64,000 nt of DNA from CAYQJS01 sp964417895 (lineage in GTDB: Bacteria > Chloroflexota > UBA6077 > SHYK01). The DNA lies in assembly GCA_964417895.1 (NCBI GenBank), contig CAYQJS010000007.1, positions 71,854-135,853 of the forward strand. Direction: 5' to 3'. Shown piece by piece: positions 34,216 to 42,070 of this stretch (positions are counted from its first letter, which is position 1; each line of letters begins with the position of its first letter). The notes beneath the pieces were generated by a model that was not told the DNA's origin, ran no database searches, and saw only the letters and a list, made by a program, of their open reading frames with translations. The position numbers and the translations under genes are program-made.

Positions 34216-35326
34216 TCAGCCGGGCCCCGCCCCGTCGACGGACCACGTGAGATACGCGCTCATGAAGCCATCCAGATCGCCGTCGAGCACCCCTGTCGGA
34301 TCACTGGATTCATGTCCCGTCCGCAAGTCCTTGACGAGATTGTAGGGATGGACAACGTACGACCGTATCTGGTTGCCCCACCCCGCCTCGACGTGCTGGC
34401 CGCGCAGCTGGAGGCGCTCGGCCTCACGGCGCTCGGCTTCGATTACCAGCAGCTTCGCGCGCAAGATCCGCATCGCCGTCTCTCGGTTCTGAAGCTGGGA
34501 GCGCTCAGTCTGGCAGGTCACGACGATGCCGGAGGGGACATGAGTCAGCCGCACCGCGCTGCTGACCTTGTTAACATTCTGGCCGCCTGGCCCACCGGAG
34601 CGATAGGCCTCGAACTTGACGTCCTCCGGATCGATCTTCACGTCGGCGCCGATCTCCACGTCAGGCAATACCTCTACCAGCGCAAATGAGGTATGCCTGC
34701 GATGGCCGGCGTCGAAGGGCGACTGGCGCACGAGACGATGCACACCGCGCTCCGACTTCAGATACCCGAAGGCGTACGGCCCGGTCAGCTCGACCGTCAC
34801 GCTCTTGATTCCAGCCTCCTCCCCGGTGGACAGATCGTAGGTCTCCGTGGCGAATCTCCGACGCTCGGCCCACCGCAGATACATCCGAAGGAGCATCTGA
34901 GCCCAGTCCTGCGCATCGGTGCCGCCTGCCCCGGCGCTGATCGCGAGGATGGCGCTGGCGCGATCGTAGGGCCCCGAAAGCGTGAGCTGAAACTCGAGGC
35001 CATCGAGCTGCTTCTTCATCTCGGGCAGGTCCGCCAAAATGTCGGCGGCTACCGCCCTGTCGTCTTCATCGGCAGCGAGCTCGAGCAGCCCATGGGCCTC
35101 ATCGAGTCGGTCACGCAGGGACTCCCAGGGGGCTAGCTCGGCGCGGAGGTCGGACAGATGCTTCAGGACCGACTGTGCGCGTTCGGAGTCGTCCCATAGG
35201 GAAGGGGCTGCGGCCTCCTGGTCCAGCGTCGCGATCTGCTGGCGTTTGCCGGGCTCGTCAAAGGCGCACCAGCAGGTCGGCCAGGCGCTCGCGCAGCGCC
35301 GCCACCTCGCCGCTAATATCCTGCAT
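34216..35326 (-). CDS. prfB: Peptide chain release factor 2, made through a programmed +1 frameshift
   Basis: ATG 35326 gives 22 codons, 'MQDISGEVAALRERLADLLV' then R-L, to an in-frame TGA at 35258-35260 within CTT-TGA-C. Skipping one base continues 'DEPGKRQQIATLDQ' and 347 further codons, total about 369 residues as expected. Domain 2 has the 'SPFD' anticodon motif ('VRQSPFDAGHRRHTSF'), domain 3 the 'GGPGGQNVNK' catalytic loop. It ends translation at UGA/UAA. The shift is the known autoregulatory one, but the upstream Shine-Dalgarno-like stimulator is only GGTG. It leads the his operon. Confidence 0.94.
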
Positions 35327-35409
35327 GATGCATGCCCCCGATACGAATCGCGTGCGGTGCCGTACCCACACCACAGCCGCCTTGCCTTATGTTAGCACAC
35401 GGCTTTTCC

Positions 35410-35438
35410 TTGACACCGACGCTTGCTTTGTTTAGCCT
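35410..35438 (+). promoter_or_regulatory. Possible promoter of the acyltransferase/PIM operon
   Basis: TTGACA (35410-35415) with a 17-base gap to TAGCCT (35433-35438). The -35 box is perfect and the -10 weak. It lies about 95 bases before the first acyltransferase start. Confidence 0.4.
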
Positions 35439-35533
35439 TTAGCCACCCTCTAGGCAGGAAGATCACCCCTCCCGCTTACCGCAGACCTGGTGAAGGAGCG
35501 TCCGTTGGGGAAAGTCCGCGTGGAAGCCACCAA

Positions 35534-36415
35534 ATGATCTACTGGCTCCACCGCATCGTCGCTCCGTTATGCCAATGGGTGCCCCTTCGGTTCTCGTATT
35601 CGGTCGCAGCGTTCATTGGCTGGCTCGCCTTCTTCCTGTTTCCCGACAAGCGGGCGAATGCGATCCGGAATATGTCTCGCGTGCTCGGTCCCGACGCCAG
35701 GCCGCGGCAAGTGCGGAGGCTGGCGCATCGGGCGTTCGTGAACTACGCCAAATACCTGGTCGACATGATGCGCCTGCCCGACATCGGGCCCGCGGAGCTT
35801 GAGCGGCGCGTAACGGTGAACGGCTGGGAGAATCTCGTCGAGGCCATTGACGAAGGAGACGGGCTCATTTTTGTGGGGGGCCACATTGGGAACTCCGACC
35901 TCGCGGCTGCCGTGCTCGCCGGTCGTGGCTTCCCCGTACACGTGATCGCCGAGCAGCTGCACCCGCCACGGTGGGACGCCTTAGTGCAGGCGGCGAGGAC
36001 GGCGGTCGGCCTGCGAGTGATACCGCTCGGCTCCAGCGCCTTGCGCCTGCTGCGCGTTCTCCGCCAGAAGGAGATCCTCGCATTCTTGATCGACCGCCCG
36101 GTCGAGGACCAGGGAGTCACTGTGAGGTTCTTTGGCCGCACCACCACGGTCCCGGCGGGAGCCGCGGCGCTGGCCCTTCGCTCCAACGCCCGCATCCTCG
36201 GCGCCTACATCGTCCGGTCCGGCAACGAGTACATCGCCCACATCTCGCCAGCCATCCGACCCCCGCTGACCGGGGATATGCCAGCCGACTTGCAAGCGCT
36301 CACGCAGGCCTTGTTCGACTGGCTCGAGGGCATTATCAAGCAGTATCCGGACCAATGGTTCATGTTCCGCCCGATGTGGCCGGCAGCAGGGGACAGAGTG
36401 ACAGGGAATATTTAA
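35534..36415 (+). CDS. LpxL/PatA-type acyltransferase
   Basis: 293 residues from ATG 35534; an upstream open stretch lacks a start. The lysophospholipid-acyltransferase motif is 'GGHIGNSDLA' with His117 and Asp122 (HX4D), then 'DRPVEDQGVTVRFFG' and 'PAGAAALALRSNARILGAYI'. In a lipid-A-free bacterium such genes acylate phosphatidylinositol mannosides. It is first in a set with a second homologue, a PimA-type glycosyltransferase and a CDP-alcohol phosphatidyltransferase, matching that role. It is probably membrane-associated at the inner face. Confidence 0.85.
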   Translation: MIYWLHRIVAPLCQWVPLRFSYSVAAFIGWLAFFLFPDKRANAIRNMSRVLGPDARPRQVRRLAHRAFVNYAKYLVDMMRLPDIGPAELERRVTVNGWENLVEAIDEGDGLIFVGGHIGNSDLAAAVLAGRGFPVHVIAEQLHPPRWDALVQAARTAVGLRVIPLGSSALRLLRVLRQKEILAFLIDRPVEDQGVTVRFFGRTTTVPAGAAALALRSNARILGAYIVRSGNEYIAHISPAIRPPLTGDMPADLQALTQALFDWLEGIIKQYPDQWFMFRPMWPAAGDRVTGNI

Positions 36416-36436
36416 GCCTGTCGCCTATAACCTTCC

Positions 36437-37366
36437 ATGCTGACGTATCTTCTCTGGGCGCTCACGGCGCGGCTTGCCCCGCGAGTGCCTCAGCGCCTTC
36501 AGGCGGTGCTCGGCGCGGCAGGCGGCACCCTCGCGTACCTTCTCAACCGGCGTGCCCGTGCGGCGGTGCTCCGCAACTTTGCCGTCATCTGCCCTGACTT
36601 GACGGAGCGCGAGCGACGCCGTCTCGCCATACGAACATTCGTCCACGCCGCGTGGAGTTACCTCGAGCTGTTCGTCCTCGCCCACACGAGTCCAGAGGAG
36701 CTCCGCGCGGCCTATCAGATCTCGGGTTGGGAGCACCTGGACGCGGCCCTCGCCGACGGACGCGGGGTCATCATGGTGACAGCGCACGTTGGCGCTCCTT
36801 CGGTGACAGGCCAACTCGTTGCATTGCACGGTGTGCAAGCCAATGTTGTCGTCGAGCCGATGCGCCCTGCCGCGCTTCACCGCCTGATCAACCACCTGCG
36901 TGGCGCCTTCGGGATCCGCACGTTAGCCATTGACGGATCCACGGTGCGGCACATCGTCGCCGCCCTCCGGCGCAACGAAGTCGTCGGCATTCTGGCCGAC
37001 CGCGACGTGGCGGGCTCAGGGGAGATCCTCCCCTTCTTCGGCCGGCCTACGCGGGTCACCACGGCCGCGGCAACCCTCGCGCGCCGCACAGGCGCCAGCG
37101 TTGTCCCCGCGATTGCGTTTCGGACACGCGCCTTCCACGGCGTGGGCCGGATCGAGCCATCGGTTGAGATCCCATCGACCAGCAGTCCTGCCGACGACGC
37201 TCGCGCAGGCACCCTGCGCATCCTCGATAGGATCGAGCGCGTCGTACGCGAGCACCCTGAGCAGTGGGTCGTGTTTTCCGACGTCTGGCCGCCAGACGTC
37301 GAGAAGAGCGCGGAGGACACTCAACGTTCGAGTACAATCCGGGGGGCGTCGGGCCCGGGAACGTAG
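36437..37366 (+). CDS. Second LpxL/PatA-type acyltransferase homologue, altered active site
   Basis: 309 residues starting 21 bases after the first. It shares 'RNFAVICPDLTERERRRLAI', 'ADRDVAGSGEILPFFGRPTR' and 'TTAAATLARRTGASVVPAI' with the family, but the motif reads 'TAHVGAPSVTG': His117 is kept while the expected acid at 122 is Ser. That would remove the usual HX4D dyad, so it may be inactive, rely on another acid, or partner with the first enzyme. There is no strong ribosome site; translation may be coupled. Confidence 0.8.
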   Translation: MLTYLLWALTARLAPRVPQRLQAVLGAAGGTLAYLLNRRARAAVLRNFAVICPDLTERERRRLAIRTFVHAAWSYLELFVLAHTSPEELRAAYQISGWEHLDAALADGRGVIMVTAHVGAPSVTGQLVALHGVQANVVVEPMRPAALHRLINHLRGAFGIRTLAIDGSTVRHIVAALRRNEVVGILADRDVAGSGEILPFFGRPTRVTTAAATLARRTGASVVPAIAFRTRAFHGVGRIEPSVEIPSTSSPADDARAGTLRILDRIERVVREHPEQWVVFSDVWPPDVEKSAEDTQRSSTIRGASGPGT

Positions 37367-37406
37367 GGCCACCTGCCAACTGGGCGCCTGCCCGGGCGGG
37401 GAAGCC

Positions 37407-38663
37407 TTGAAGATTGCGCTCGTTTCCCCTTACGACTACGAGTACTTCGGCGGCGTGACCAGCCACATCACGCACCTGGCCCAGGAGTTCAAGCGGGCGG
37501 GCCACGAAGTACACATCATGGCGCCTTGCTCGAATGGCACGGCGGCCCACAGCCCCGTTCCGTTCCACCGTCTCGGCAGACCGGTCAGCTTTCCGGCCAA
37601 CGGTTCGGTGGCTCGCATTGGCGTGGCTCCCCGTCTGAGCAGCGAGATCAGCCAGATCCTCACCGCTCGCGGCTTCGATATCGTCCACCTCCATGAGCCG
37701 CTGCTCCCAGCGCTTCCGCTGGCCGTACTACGCGCCTCGCGTGCCACCAACGTGGGCACGTTTCACGCATTCAGGCGCTCGAACGTCGCCTACTTTTACG
37801 GAAAGCCCATCCTGCGCTACTTCTTCGGCAAGCTCCACGGACGGATCACCGTGTCCGAGTGCGCGCGCGACTTCGTTGCCGAGCACTTCCCGGGGGACTA
37901 TCGCATCATCCCCAACGGCATCGACTTCGAGCGCTACAGCCAGCCCGCCCCTTCGATCGCTCGCTTCGCTGACGGCCGCCGCAACGTGCTCTTTGTTGGA
38001 CGCCTGGAGAAGCGCAAGGGCCTCAGTCATCTCCTGCGCGCGTGGGCGCGCGTGCGGGCGGCGATCCCCGACGCGAGGCTCATCGTCGTCGGAGGCGGGA
38101 GCGGACTCAAGCACTACCGCTCCTTTGTGAGCTCGCGGGGCACCGACGACATCGTCTTCGCGGGCCAGGTGACAGACGACGAGCTGCCCGCCTACTACCA
38201 TTCCGCGCACGTTTTTTGCGCTCCGTCGACGGGCCAGGAGAGCTTCGGCATGGTCCTGCTGGAAGCCATGGCAGCCGGGAAACCCATCGTCGCGACCGAC
38301 ATCCCGGGCTACCACGAGGTCGTTGCGCATGGCGAGCAGGGCCTGCTCGTACCGCCGAAGGATGCCGACCGCCTGGCTGACGCGCTGATCCTGCTGCTCG
38401 GCGACGAGCAACTGCGCGAGCGAATGGGCGAGGATGGCCAGCGGAAGGCCCAGACGTACGACTGGCCCCGCGTGGCGGCGAAGGTTATGGACTACTACGT
38501 CGAGACGATCCACAGACGGCGGCTGCTGCGGGCTTTGAGGCGGCCGCGGTTTCGGCGAGTTCGCCGCGTCGCATCGGGCGTTGCGCGCCTGTGGGCGCGC
38601 CGCCCCGGCTTTCGTCGTGTGCGGCGAGTGGCCTCAGGCGTCGCTCACTTGCTGGCACGGTGA
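37407..38663 (+). CDS. GT4 glycosyltransferase, PimA-like
   Basis: 418 residues from TTG 37407 with GCGGGGAAG upstream. 'LKIALVSPYDYEYFGGVTSH' followed by 'ITHLAQEFKRAGHEVHIMAP' matches phosphatidylinositol alpha-mannosyltransferase N-termini; 'VGRLEKRKGLSHLL' and 'GQESFGMVLLEAMAAGKPIV' carry the nucleotide-sugar site and the EX7E motif. It should use GDP-mannose on phosphatidylinositol at the cytoplasmic face. The last 40 residues are a very basic tandem repeat ('FRRVRRVASGVARLWARRPG' then 'FRRVRRVASGVAHLLAR') that could bind membrane or RNA and is not usual. Confidence 0.87.
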   Translation: MKIALVSPYDYEYFGGVTSHITHLAQEFKRAGHEVHIMAPCSNGTAAHSPVPFHRLGRPVSFPANGSVARIGVAPRLSSEISQILTARGFDIVHLHEPLLPALPLAVLRASRATNVGTFHAFRRSNVAYFYGKPILRYFFGKLHGRITVSECARDFVAEHFPGDYRIIPNGIDFERYSQPAPSIARFADGRRNVLFVGRLEKRKGLSHLLRAWARVRAAIPDARLIVVGGGSGLKHYRSFVSSRGTDDIVFAGQVTDDELPAYYHSAHVFCAPSTGQESFGMVLLEAMAAGKPIVATDIPGYHEVVAHGEQGLLVPPKDADRLADALILLLGDEQLRERMGEDGQRKAQTYDWPRVAAKVMDYYVETIHRRRLLRALRRPRFRRVRRVASGVARLWARRPGFRRVRRVASGVAHLLAR

Positions 38664-39280
38664 GGCGAGGCGCACGCACCATCGTGGCATTGTGGCCCAG
38701 GCTGAAGGAACGCCTGCATTCCAGCGCCCTGCCCTTGGGCCACGCTATCGGACGGCTGGGCATCAGCGCCAATGCCCTTACCCTGATCGGAGCGGCGCTC
38801 AACGTCCTCGCCGCTGGCATCGTGGCAGCTGGATGGATGACGCTTGGCGGAGTCGCCTTTCTCCTGGCCAGCGCATTCGATGCGCTGGACGGCGCCGTGG
38901 CGAGGGCGACGGGGAGCACCTCGGCTTTCGGCGCATTTCTCGACTCCGTCATGGACCGCTACTCTGAATCGGCCATGTTCATCGGTCTCCTCGTGGTGTT
39001 CACCTCCCGGAATCAGATTGACGTTGCCGTCGGCTGCTCGGTGGCCCTCGTGGGGTCGTTGCTGGTGAGCTACGCGCGAGCGCGAGCTGAAGGCCTCGGT
39101 GTGGACTGCGAGGTCGGGCTGCTGCAACGGCCGGAGCGGGTCCTTCTGCTCAGCGCGGGGCTCTTGCTCGGAGACGTGCTGCTGGTGCCCATGATCTGGG
39201 TGCTCGCATTCGTCACAAACGCCACGGTGGTCCAGCGCATCGTCCACGTATGGCGCCGTCTGCGGCACCCAGCTATATAA
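38660..39280 (+). CDS. CDP-alcohol phosphatidyltransferase (phosphatidylinositol phosphate synthase-like)
   Basis: 206 residues from GTG 38660, overlapping the glycosyltransferase stop by four bases (GTGA). The signature DGX2ARX8GX3DX3D is exact: Asp77-Gly78 ... Arg82, Gly91, Asp95, Asp99. Several membrane helices surround it ('LTLIGAALNVLAAGIVAAG', 'LLSAGLLLGDVLLVPMIWVL'). It would join CDP-diacylglycerol to an alcohol such as inositol phosphate, giving the lipid that the PimA-type enzyme mannosylates. Glycerol phosphate is the other possible acceptor. Confidence 0.88.
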   Translation: MRRGARTIVALWPRLKERLHSSALPLGHAIGRLGISANALTLIGAALNVLAAGIVAAGWMTLGGVAFLLASAFDALDGAVARATGSTSAFGAFLDSVMDRYSESAMFIGLLVVFTSRNQIDVAVGCSVALVGSLLVSYARARAEGLGVDCEVGLLQRPERVLLLSAGLLLGDVLLVPMIWVLAFVTNATVVQRIVHVWRRLRHPAI

Positions 39281-39291
39281 TTCCGCTGTTC

Positions 39292-39368
39292 GCCCCCCTA
39301 GCTCAGCCTGGATAGAGCGCCGGCCTCCGGAGCCGGAAGCGAGGGTTCAAATCCCCCGGGGGGTACCA
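39292..39368 (+). tRNA. tRNA-Arg (anticodon CCG)
   Basis: A 77-base cloverleaf with encoded CCA: acceptor GCCCCCC against GGGGGGT (G1-U72 wobble), TA at 8-9, D-arm GCTCAGCCTGGATAGAGC, anticodon stem CCGGC/GCCGG with loop CTCCGGA (CCG reads CGG), T-loop TTCAAAT. The T-stem GAGGG/CCCCC has one A-C mismatch. Confidence 0.9.
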
Positions 39369-39377
39369 TCGCCGCGG

Positions 39378-39442
39378 CTGTCATGCTGAGCGACAGCGAA
39401 GCATCTGCTGGGAGATTCTTCGCCTTCGGCTCAGAATGACAG
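39378..39442. repeat. Inverted repeat, family B
   Basis: CTGTCATGCTGAGCGACAGC and GAAGCATCT face AGATTCTTCGCCTTCGGCTC and AGAATGACAG. It follows the tRNA and precedes the convergent glycosylase gene. Confidence 0.7.
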
Positions 39443-39450
39443 GTTTTCGC

Positions 39451-40080
39451 TCAAAACTCGAGCCTCTCGCGCTCCGCGCGCAGCAGCGCCACTGCTTGGC
39501 TGATCTTCTCCCGGTTCTCAGGCAGGTTGGCCCATCGGCTGACGCCTGATGAATGCGGGAACGGGATCGCAGCGCGCCCGTCCCACTCGAACCTGCGTCC
39601 CACTGCCTCGTTCAGCGAGAGCGGACCGAGAAACGCCCGAATCGCCATCGCGCCCACCAGCACGAGCACGTCCGGGTCCACAGCTTCGATCTCCTCCTCG
39701 AGGAACGGCCGGCATAGCGCTATTTCCCTGGCGGACGGCGCACGATCCCCGTTCCCCGAGGCGCTCGGCCCCGGAAAACAGCGCGTAAGCGACGTGAGCC
39801 ACCCGGCCGACAGGTACGGCCACTTGTGCGCATCCCCCGACATGAAACCCGCCGCCTGGAACCAACCGGCCAAGGTTTTCCCAGCCGGGCCCGCGAAATG
39901 GATGCCCTCGCGGTGTGTCACCGGACCGGGGGCCTGGCCGATCACCATGACACGCGCATCGCGCGGGGTCAGCGTGATCGGCCTTGCCTCAGCGAGGAGG
40001 CCAGCAGCCTGGCAGGCGCGGCAGGCTTGTACGCGCGCCATGACCCGCGCGAGGCGACCGACGTCGGTCTTTCGAGTCAA
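39451..40080 (-). CDS. Uracil-DNA glycosylase, family 4/5 type
   Basis: 209 residues, TTG start at 40080 after GGGAGTTG. The active-site motif 'GQAPGPVTHREGIHFAG' with 'PAGKTLAGWF' and the second motif 'HSSGVSRW' match thermostable-type UDGs; 'VQACRACQ' and Cys further on ('LTRCFPG', 'IALCRPF') supply four cysteines for an iron-sulfur cluster. It removes uracil (or other deaminated bases) from DNA. The reading of the first motif differs from family 4 'GEAPG', so the exact family is open. Confidence 0.87.
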   Translation of the reverse strand: MTRKTDVGRLARVMARVQACRACQAAGLLAEARPITLTPRDARVMVIGQAPGPVTHREGIHFAGPAGKTLAGWFQAAGFMSGDAHKWPYLSAGWLTSLTRCFPGPSASGNGDRAPSAREIALCRPFLEEEIEAVDPDVLVLVGAMAIRAFLGPLSLNEAVGRRFEWDGRAAIPFPHSSGVSRWANLPENREKISQAVALLRAERERLEF

Positions 40081-40172
40081 CGGACAACTCCCAGGTTCTC
40101 GCCGGCGGACAGTTACAATATCGCCGGGCGAGCATCGCGCGCTCGACCGCGCGCGATGCCCCAGCGAGCTGG

Positions 40173-41099
40173 ATGATGCGCCTCACGGTTCCTCAGATTC
40201 TCGATATGGCAAAGCGCGGCGAGCGCATCGCCATGATCACCGCATACGACTATCCCTCGGCTCAGCTCGTCGACGCGGCGGGTATTCCTATCATCCTGGT
40301 GGGTGACAGCGTTGGAAATACGGTGCTGGGCTACGGGAGCACCATCCCCGTCACGATGGACGAGATGGTCCATCATGCGGCGGCCGTGGTGCGCGGGAGC
40401 AGCAATGCGCTCGTCGTCGGAGACATGCCGTTCATGTCGTATCAAGCCCTCGACAGCGAGGCGATGCGCAACGCCGGCCGGTTTCTCAAGGAGGCTGGCT
40501 GCCAGGCCATCAAGCTGGAGGGTGGCCGGATGGTCACGCCGTTGGTCCGCAAGATGGCCGGCTATGGCATTCCTGTGATGAGCCACATCGGCCTCACACC
40601 GCAGTCCTATCACCGCCTCGGGGGCCATCGGGTCCAGGGCCGAACCGCCGAGCAGGCCAGGGCGCTCCTTGAGGATGCGCTCGCCCTCGAAGACGCCGGC
40701 GCGTTCTCCATCGTCCTCGAGCTTATTCCTGCCCAGGTAGCCCGTCTGATCTCCGAGCGCCTCGAGATCCCGACGATTGGCATCGGCGCAGGGCCTTACT
40801 GCGACGGCCAGGTCCAGGTTCTCCACGATCTGCTGGGCCTCTTCCCGTCGCTTCATTTCCGCCACGCCAAACGCTACGCGGAGCTGGGCGAGGCGATCGA
40901 GTCGGCCGTCCGCGCCTACATCGAAGAGGTCCAAACTGGCGCGTTCCCTACGGAAGCGCACAGCTTTAGCATGAGCGCCGACGAGGAGGCGCACCTCCAG
41001 GAGATCGGCTCCCCGGACGGTCACGAAGCCCAGGCCGGTGCCGCCGGTGACGCAGCAGTCCAGGAACAAGGCCCAGAGAACCTCGGCGTTCGACCATGA
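40173..41099 (+). CDS. panB: 3-methyl-2-oxobutanoate hydroxymethyltransferase
   Basis: 308 residues; ATG 40173 or the next codon. 'RIAMITAYDYPSAQLVDAAG', 'IILVGDSVGNTVLGY' (metal-binding Asp), 'VVGDMPFMSYQ', 'IKLEGG' and 'MSHIGLTPQ' are PanB hallmarks. It adds a hydroxymethyl group from methylene-THF to ketoisovalerate, the first pantothenate step. The last 40 residues ('EIGSPDGHEAQAGAAGDAAV') extend beyond the usual end and look unstructured. panC follows after 47 bases. Confidence 0.95.
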   Translation: MMRLTVPQILDMAKRGERIAMITAYDYPSAQLVDAAGIPIILVGDSVGNTVLGYGSTIPVTMDEMVHHAAAVVRGSSNALVVGDMPFMSYQALDSEAMRNAGRFLKEAGCQAIKLEGGRMVTPLVRKMAGYGIPVMSHIGLTPQSYHRLGGHRVQGRTAEQARALLEDALALEDAGAFSIVLELIPAQVARLISERLEIPTIGIGAGPYCDGQVQVLHDLLGLFPSLHFRHAKRYAELGEAIESAVRAYIEEVQTGAFPTEAHSFSMSADEEAHLQEIGSPDGHEAQAGAAGDAAVQEQGPENLGVRP

Positions 41100-41146
41100 G
41101 GCCCTGGGCATCCGCTAGCGGCGTATTCCCTCAGCGGTAGGTCCTC

Positions 41147-41992
41147 GTGCTCGTGGTTGAGAGCGTTGCCGAACTGCGGGCCGCCCGGGCGAACGCGCCT
41201 GGCCCGGTCGGCCTTGTCCCCACGATGGGGTACCTCCACGATGGCCACATGTCGCTGGTCGCCCGCGCCCGGGCTGAATGCGCGACGACTCTGGTAAGCA
41301 TCTTCGTCAATCCCACCCAGTTCGGGCCGGCGGAGGATTTCGCGCGCTACCCCCGTGACCTGGAGCGCGACCTGCGGCTCTGCGAGCGGGTGGGGGTCGA
41401 TTTCGTCTTCACGCCCTCTGTTCCCGAGATGTACCCAGGAGACCACGCGACGTCCGTCGAAGTGGAGGGCCTCCAGGATCGATGGGAGGGAGCGAGCCGC
41501 CCCGGACACTTCCGAGGTGTCGCCACTGTGGTCGCTCGGCTGTTCCGGATTGCGCTGCCAGATCGCGCCTACTTCGGCGAGAAGGATTACCAGCAGCTGC
41601 AGATCATCCGGCGGATGGTGAACGATCTGCTCCTCGGCGTTCACGTCGTCGCGTGCCCCACCGTCCGTGAGCCCGACGGTCTAGCCATGAGCAGCCGCAA
41701 CGCCTACCTGGGCGAAGCCGCCCGCCAGCGAGCCACAGCGCTATCAGCAGCCCTCCGTCACGCGCAGCGGTTGCTAGCCACGGGCAACCGTAGCGGCCCC
41801 GACCTCGCCGCGGCGATGCGGCGAGTGATCGAGGAAACGCCGGACGTCGAGCTCGATTACGCCGCCGTGGTGGACCCCGCGACCCTCGACCCCGTGGGAA
41901 TCGTCCAGGCCGAAGCCCGCGCCCTCATCGCCGCACGGGTGGCAGGCGTCCGGCTCATCGACAACGCACCGCTCGTTCCGGCAGTGTCATGA
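41147..41992 (+). CDS. panC: Pantothenate synthetase
   Basis: 281 residues, GTG start. The HIGH-like ATP site is 'PTMGYLHDGHMSL'; 'SIFVNPTQFGPAEDFARYP', 'YFGEKDYQQLQIIRRMV' and 'EPDGLAMSSRNAYL' (KMSKS-like) follow. It joins pantoate and beta-alanine. It is in one operon with panB. No panD is seen. Confidence 0.96.
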   Translation: MLVVESVAELRAARANAPGPVGLVPTMGYLHDGHMSLVARARAECATTLVSIFVNPTQFGPAEDFARYPRDLERDLRLCERVGVDFVFTPSVPEMYPGDHATSVEVEGLQDRWEGASRPGHFRGVATVVARLFRIALPDRAYFGEKDYQQLQIIRRMVNDLLLGVHVVACPTVREPDGLAMSSRNAYLGEAARQRATALSAALRHAQRLLATGNRSGPDLAAAMRRVIEETPDVELDYAAVVDPATLDPVGIVQAEARALIAARVAGVRLIDNAPLVPAVS

Positions 41993-42050
41993 GTCGGTGT
42001 GCTCCCAGACATGACCGAGGCCTGTTGCGCTCTTTAGGGCACATTGGCGC

Positions 42051-42059
42051 TGATATAAT
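42051..42059 (+). promoter_or_regulatory. Extended -10 promoter of rel
   Basis: TGATATAAT: a perfect TATAAT preceded by TG. No good -35 is seen. The start of transcription would be near 42066, only about 5-14 bases before the possible start codons, so the rel mRNA would have a very short leader. Confidence 0.6.
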
Positions 42060-42070
42060 CGCTGCATCAG

